From JANOXC01 sp031418215 (GTDB lineage: Bacteria > Bacteroidota > Bacteroidia > AKYH767-A > OLB10), in NCBI GenBank assembly GCA_031418215.1, contig JANOXC010000158.1, positions 1-24,517 of the forward strand: 24,517 bases of DNA. Reading direction: 5' to 3'. The translations under genes were made by a program, and so were the position numbers. Shown here in pieces: positions 21,685 through 24,517 of this stretch. Under the pieces are notes generated by a model, which saw only the letters and a list, made by a program, of their open reading frames with translations, had not been told where the DNA came from and searched no databases. The first letter of the stretch is position 1. The number at the start of each line of letters is the position of its first letter.

Positions 21685-22107
21685 CTAATTTTTAATCCAT
21701 TTCATGCTACTGTGATGAGTCGTGTTCATGTTGGAAAAATAACAATTGCTTGAATCAAAGCGTGTAAAATTCCAATCCTCATCCATTTCCCATAATATTG
21801 AATTTTTATCGCATCCCATGATACGAAAATTACAAACCGTATGATTTGCGTCATTCCAATTCCAGGTCCAGTTGTAATTTCCTCCATTACCTTGAACCAT
21901 CATACTGCCGTTGTTATTACAATTCAACATATAGCCATTGAATTGATTTGTTAAATCAACACTGTCTTTCACGAAAGAACTAACTCGCCAACTACCGGTA
22001 ATAGGCTCAGTGGCCAAAGCACTTGTTGATGTGTTACAATCTTTTTTACAGGCAGTGCCGAGGGATAAAATAAAAAAAACGAGTGCAACTATTTTGATGT
22101 ATTTCAT
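21685..22107 (-). CDS. Lipocalin-like lipoprotein
   Basis: A 140-aa lipoprotein with lipobox LGTAC (Cys20). The mature part starts with GSWRVSSFVKDSVDLTNQFNGY, a lipocalin-like opening (GxW), and has Trp/Asn-rich strands (NYNWTWNWNDANHTVCNF). It ends with two His (TTHHSSMKW) and carries several Cys, which might bind metal. It is the first minus-strand gene at this end of the cluster. Ligand unknown. Confidence 0.65.
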   Translation of the reverse strand: MKYIKIVALVFFILSLGTACKKDCNTSTSALATEPITGSWRVSSFVKDSVDLTNQFNGYMLNCNNNGSMMVQGNGGNYNWTWNWNDANHTVCNFRIMGCDKNSILWEMDEDWNFTRFDSSNCYFSNMNTTHHSSMKWIKN

Positions 22108-22830
22108 GACCTGGGTTTTAAAAGGATTTCAATTTTGTTGTATTCTAGAAAGAAAATAATTTAATATGAACTTGTAAAGTTCGTTCGGGTTTAAGTATTT
22201 TGAAATGATTAACATCATTAAACAGGATGATTATATGCATATTATTCCTTCAAATCCCCTGAAGAAGCTAATGAAAGCATGAAGCGTATGTATTGGTATA
22301 ACCGGGATCATTTTTAATTTCACCGGAAGCCTGGCTAAAAATCAAAAGATTAAATTAATTTATTGCCTTTTAAAGTTTTAATTACAGACATATTACTTGC
22401 ATCAAATAGCATAAAAGGCTTTGATTTTATAATGCTTAATTTGCTTTTTCTTGCTACCCACTTTTACTAATCATTGCTTCTTAAATCAAAGTAAGAACCC
22501 GACTGCCGGAGCGCACTATTTTGATTTCGTTTAGGTTGGCCGTTAGGTTGTAGCGAAAGGTGGAATTGTAGTGATTAGTTTGGGCAAAGACTATCTGCTG
22601 GTTTTATTTCGTATTTTTCAAGTGATGGCAAAGCACTAGATAGACATGCATGATAACGAAGCGTAATTGTCTCAACTTAAGTCACAATAGGAATCATTAC
22701 ATCTCCTCAAATAGTATTAATTATAAATAAAGGTTATGCGTCACCAATGGCAGCAGTGCAACTTCAAACATTTGGAATTCTAATTTGCTTTACATTCGTG
22801 CGTAATCATACCTGCAAATAAAATATCAAC
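22108..22830. other. 720-bp non-coding region with decayed sequence
   Basis: No intact gene is seen. It separates the minus-strand copper cluster from the plus-strand cupin and must hold both promoters. A 28-codon open scrap (22231-22317, +) reads YYSFKSPEEANESMKRMYWYNRDHF before a TAA and looks like a protein remnant without a start. TTAGGTTG repeats at 22531-22538 and 22543-22550. AAATCAAA (near 22484) is repeated inverted as TTTGATTT near 22521. A weak promoter-like pair for the cupin gene is TTTG (22771-22774) with TACATTCG (22791-22798). Confidence 0.5.
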
Positions 22831-23307
22831 ATGGTCCAAGTAAATCAATTGGTTCATTTTCGTGCGTTAGGAACAACCTACAAAGTTTTGAGCGAGTCAG
22901 TCGGTGGTAGTGCAGCAATAGTTGAACACACACTTGATGCTAAATGTCTTGGAGCACCCATGCACAAACACACCCGTGAAAATGAAATCTCCTATGTGTT
23001 GGAAGGTAAACTTTCTGTAATTCAAAATGGAGAAGTACAAATTGCCAGACAAGGTGAATACATTGTAAAGCCAAAAGGAATATTTCATACCTTCTGGAAT
23101 ACAGGTGATAAAATAGTTCGCTTTATTGAAATCATTACACCTGGTAATTTTGAATATTACTTTGCTGAATTAGCACCGTTTTTATTAAAAGGGCAACCAC
23201 CTCAAATGGATAAGGTTAGGGAAATAGGACAAAAGTATGGCTTAGTGATTGACGCTGATGCCGGAGCAGAAATCATAGCGAAATATGGATTAAAGCCAAT
23301 AGCTTGA
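22831..23307 (+). CDS. Cupin-domain protein
   Basis: 158 aa, single cupin. Motif 1 is GAPMHKHTRENEISYVLEG (41-59), with His45, His47 and Glu52. Motif 2 is GEYIVKPKGIFHTFWN (75-90), with His86. Together they match the two canonical cupin metal-binding patterns, so a metal such as Fe, Mn or Cu is likely held by 3-His-Glu. The C-terminus has PFLLKGQPPQMDKVREIGQKYG, as in quercetin-dioxygenase-like bacterial cupins whose substrates are mostly unknown. No signal peptide. It is isolated on the plus strand beyond the copper operon, with no partner gene. Confidence 0.85.
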   Translation: MVQVNQLVHFRALGTTYKVLSESVGGSAAIVEHTLDAKCLGAPMHKHTRENEISYVLEGKLSVIQNGEVQIARQGEYIVKPKGIFHTFWNTGDKIVRFIEIITPGNFEYYFAELAPFLLKGQPPQMDKVREIGQKYGLVIDADAGAEIIAKYGLKPIA

Positions 23308-23443
23308 ATGGCATGAGAGAATCATCCGTGAACATCGCCTTGAACAAACTGACTGCGGATTTCAAACAGTTGTGCCTTGAATGGGCACCTTGGCGAACGC
23401 AAAACACTAAGATTAATAAAAATTTTTGAAAAGGGGGTTTTGT

Positions 23444-23459
23444 CCCGATAGCTATCGGA
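23444..23459. repeat. Bacteroidota-type palindrome CCGATAGCTATCGG
   Basis: A perfect 14-bp palindrome CCGATAGCTATCGG (23445-23458) occurs in the context TCCCGATAGCTATCGGAT. This short palindrome is a common dispersed repeat in Bacteroidota, as I recall. AATATCGATATT (23475-23486) is another perfect palindrome nearby. Confidence 0.6.
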
Positions 23460-23530
23460 TACCCTTCAGGCTAAAATATCGATATTAACAATAGCTTGTA
23501 GAAAGTTTGAGTTGAGTTTGTGAAAAGGCG

Positions 23531-23968
23531 ATGCAGAAAAGAAGCTGTTTGCAATTCAAAACACGACTAATGAAAGCAAACAGCTCCAGTAGGAAAGAAC
23601 CCTACAGCAAAGAAAATGTAATTTTATCAAATTTAACAACTAAATCAATTAACAAAATAGCGGTGAAATGTGGATATATTCAACGATCCACAAGTATGAT
23701 TTCTCCAAAAAACTTGATTATTGGATTTATGAAAATGGTTTCAAAAAAGCGAAATACATATCCTGACTGGGCGATAGTGATTGGTTTGTTGGAGGGAAGA
23801 ACCGTTAGCAAACAGGCATTGAATGAGTGTATGCAACCACAGACTGAGGCGCTGATAAAAGAGGTAGTCGAAAAAGTAATCAGCAAAAAACTATTTCATC
23901 CCCCAAGCGATAAAATTAAAGAAGTATTAAGACATTTTAAAAGTGTAAAGATTGATGACCGTGTTTGA
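23531..23968 (+). pseudogene. Truncated IS4-family-like transposase (N-terminus)
   Basis: A 145-aa ORF. Its region ISPKNLIIGFMKMVSKKRNTYPDWAIVIGLLEGRTVSKQALNECM resembles the N-terminal domain of Bacteroidota IS4-type DDE transposases. It ends at FKSVKIDDRV, about where the first catalytic Asp segment (IxDST) would begin, so the whole catalytic domain is missing. The following DNA to 24114 shows no continuation. I therefore call it an inactive fragment. Terminal inverted repeats were not found. Confidence 0.55.
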
Positions 23969-24114
23969 TGAGAAAGTTGTAAGAAAGAAATTAACTTCTC
24001 TTTCCTAAATGTGTGAAGGATGTAACTTGTTTCCAAAATTATATTATTCTTTATAGTATCCATCTTTTCACCTTTGCAATGTAACAATTCAGTTACAAAC
24101 TAAAATTATAAAAA

Positions 24115-24444
24115 ATGGAAATTAAAATAATTGAAAGCTGCATTGAAGCTTGCGAAACATGTGCAGAGGCATGTGAAACTTGCTCAACAGAAAACAAAGG
24201 CAAAGCAGGAATGGAACTTTCCGAAAAACTTTGCATCGCTTGCGCTGATGCTTGCAACGATTTAGTTGCTGCAAGTAAAACCAATTCAAACCTTGATGCT
24301 CTTTGCAAAAAATGCGAAGACGCTTGTAATGCTTGTGCAACTGAATGTGAAAAACATTCTGACATGAAACATTGCAAAGAATGTGCAGATGCTTGTCGCA
24401 AATGTGCTGCTGAATGTAAATCTATGCTTGCAGTAGCAGCATAA
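24115..24444 (+). CDS. Csp-type (DUF326) cytosolic copper-storage protein
   Basis: 109 aa with 18 cysteines, nearly all in CxxxC/CxxC spacing (SCIEACETCAEACETC; CIACADAC; CKKCEDACNACATEC; CKECADACRKCAAEC). This is the pattern of the Csp1/Csp3 four-helix bundles, which line their core with Cys and store many Cu+ ions. There is no signal peptide, so the Csp3-like cytosolic type fits. It lies outside the copper efflux operon on the opposite strand but belongs functionally with it. The start ATG follows a long A-rich leader. The antisense ORF over this gene is a shadow. Confidence 0.9.
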   Translation: MEIKIIESCIEACETCAEACETCSTENKGKAGMELSEKLCIACADACNDLVAASKTNSNLDALCKKCEDACNACATECEKHSDMKHCKECADACRKCAAECKSMLAVAA

Positions 24445-24456
24445 TTAAATTGAAAC

Positions 24457-24489
24457 CACTCTTGCAAGGAGTGTAGGTTTGTATTTTTC
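24457..24489 (+). terminator. Possible terminator after the Csp gene
   Basis: CACTC (24457-24461) pairs with GAGTG (24469-24473) around TTGCAAG, followed by a T-rich stretch (TTTGTATTTTT). The stem is short, so this is weak. Confidence 0.4.
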
Positions 24490-24505
24490 GCAAGAGATAA
24501 ATTTG
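24478..24505 (+). promoter_or_regulatory. Possible Bacteroidota promoter near the right edge
   Basis: TTTG (24478-24481) and TAAATTTG (24498-24505), a full TAnnTTTG match, are separated by 16 bp. This could drive a plus-strand gene beyond the window. Spacing is a little short for the usual consensus. Confidence 0.35.
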
Positions 24506-24517
24506 TGCTTGTAAGTG

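Noticed and set aside
22531..22550. TTAGGTTG repeat with CGTTAGGT as an attC end
   Set aside because: No matching RYYYAAC partner within about 150 bp upstream.
24093..24467. Minus-strand 124-aa ORF over the Csp gene
   Set aside because: Mirror image of the periodic Cys codons of the plus-strand gene; Ser/Ala/Gln-rich and no homology recognised.

Overview
The window looks like an AT-rich Bacteroidota chromosome segment, probably Chitinophagales/Sphingobacteriia-like. The reasons are two secreted proteins ending in type IX secretion (T9SS, Por) sorting domains, starts preceded by A-rich sequence rather than Shine-Dalgarno sites, and promoter-like TAnnTTTG boxes. It is mainly a copper (possibly also silver) resistance island beside a tRNA gene.

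Left edge, 1-1659 (+). The 3' end of a tRNA gene, probably Arg, and its terminator are followed by a doubled GTGGGAAACA motif and a compact cloverleaf of inverted repeats (285-346). Next come four 16-bp dyads at an exact 32-bp period (460-571), then a two-gene 'mobile mystery protein' A/B module: an HTH regulator and a Fic-domain protein.

Central block, 22107 down to about 1700, all on the minus strand. In transcription order it holds: a lipocalin-like lipoprotein; a Cys-rich secreted protein; a T9SS cargo protein; a T9SS-sorted multicopper oxidase; a possible 36-aa ORF; the C-terminal 632 residues of a CusA-type RND pump; the outer-membrane channel CusC; adaptor CusB-1; an S23-like four-helix-bundle protein; adaptor CusB-2; a DUF2231 membrane protein; a heavy-metal-binding-domain (HMBD) lipoprotein; the N-terminal 424 residues of CusA; a GDCCVxC-type Cys protein; an AAA NTPase; an SRPBCC protein; a P2-type ATPase; a 36-aa membrane peptide; a Met/Cys-rich MKDGKM-repeat protein; a CopB-type (CPH) copper ATPase; and a broken SGNH-hydrolase-like gene. 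Many neighbours overlap or lie within about 25 bp, so much of this is probably one or a few long operons. The logic is coherent: cytoplasmic export (CopB), periplasmic sequestration (Met/Cys/HMBD proteins), oxidation (multicopper oxidase) and export across the outer membrane (CusCBA).

Right edge, 22231-24517 (+). This holds a decayed coding scrap, a cupin protein, a Bacteroidota-type palindrome, a truncated IS4-like transposase and a cytosolic Csp-type copper-storage protein.

Three signals stand out. First, cusA is cleanly split between TM4 and TM5 into two genes in permuted order (C-half upstream, N-half about 6 kb downstream), and the halves add up to a full-length pump. Second, heptanucleotide repeats (TTGCCAA / TTGCYTA) lie at most gene boundaries between 10.5 and 16.4 kb. 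They encode the same peptide in all three frames and supply the signal peptides of CusB-1, CusB-2 and CusC. Third, the phased dyads and the cloverleaf occupy the tRNA-proximal non-coding region. No integrase, CRISPR array or rRNA was seen. The far attachment site of the suspected island is not in the window.
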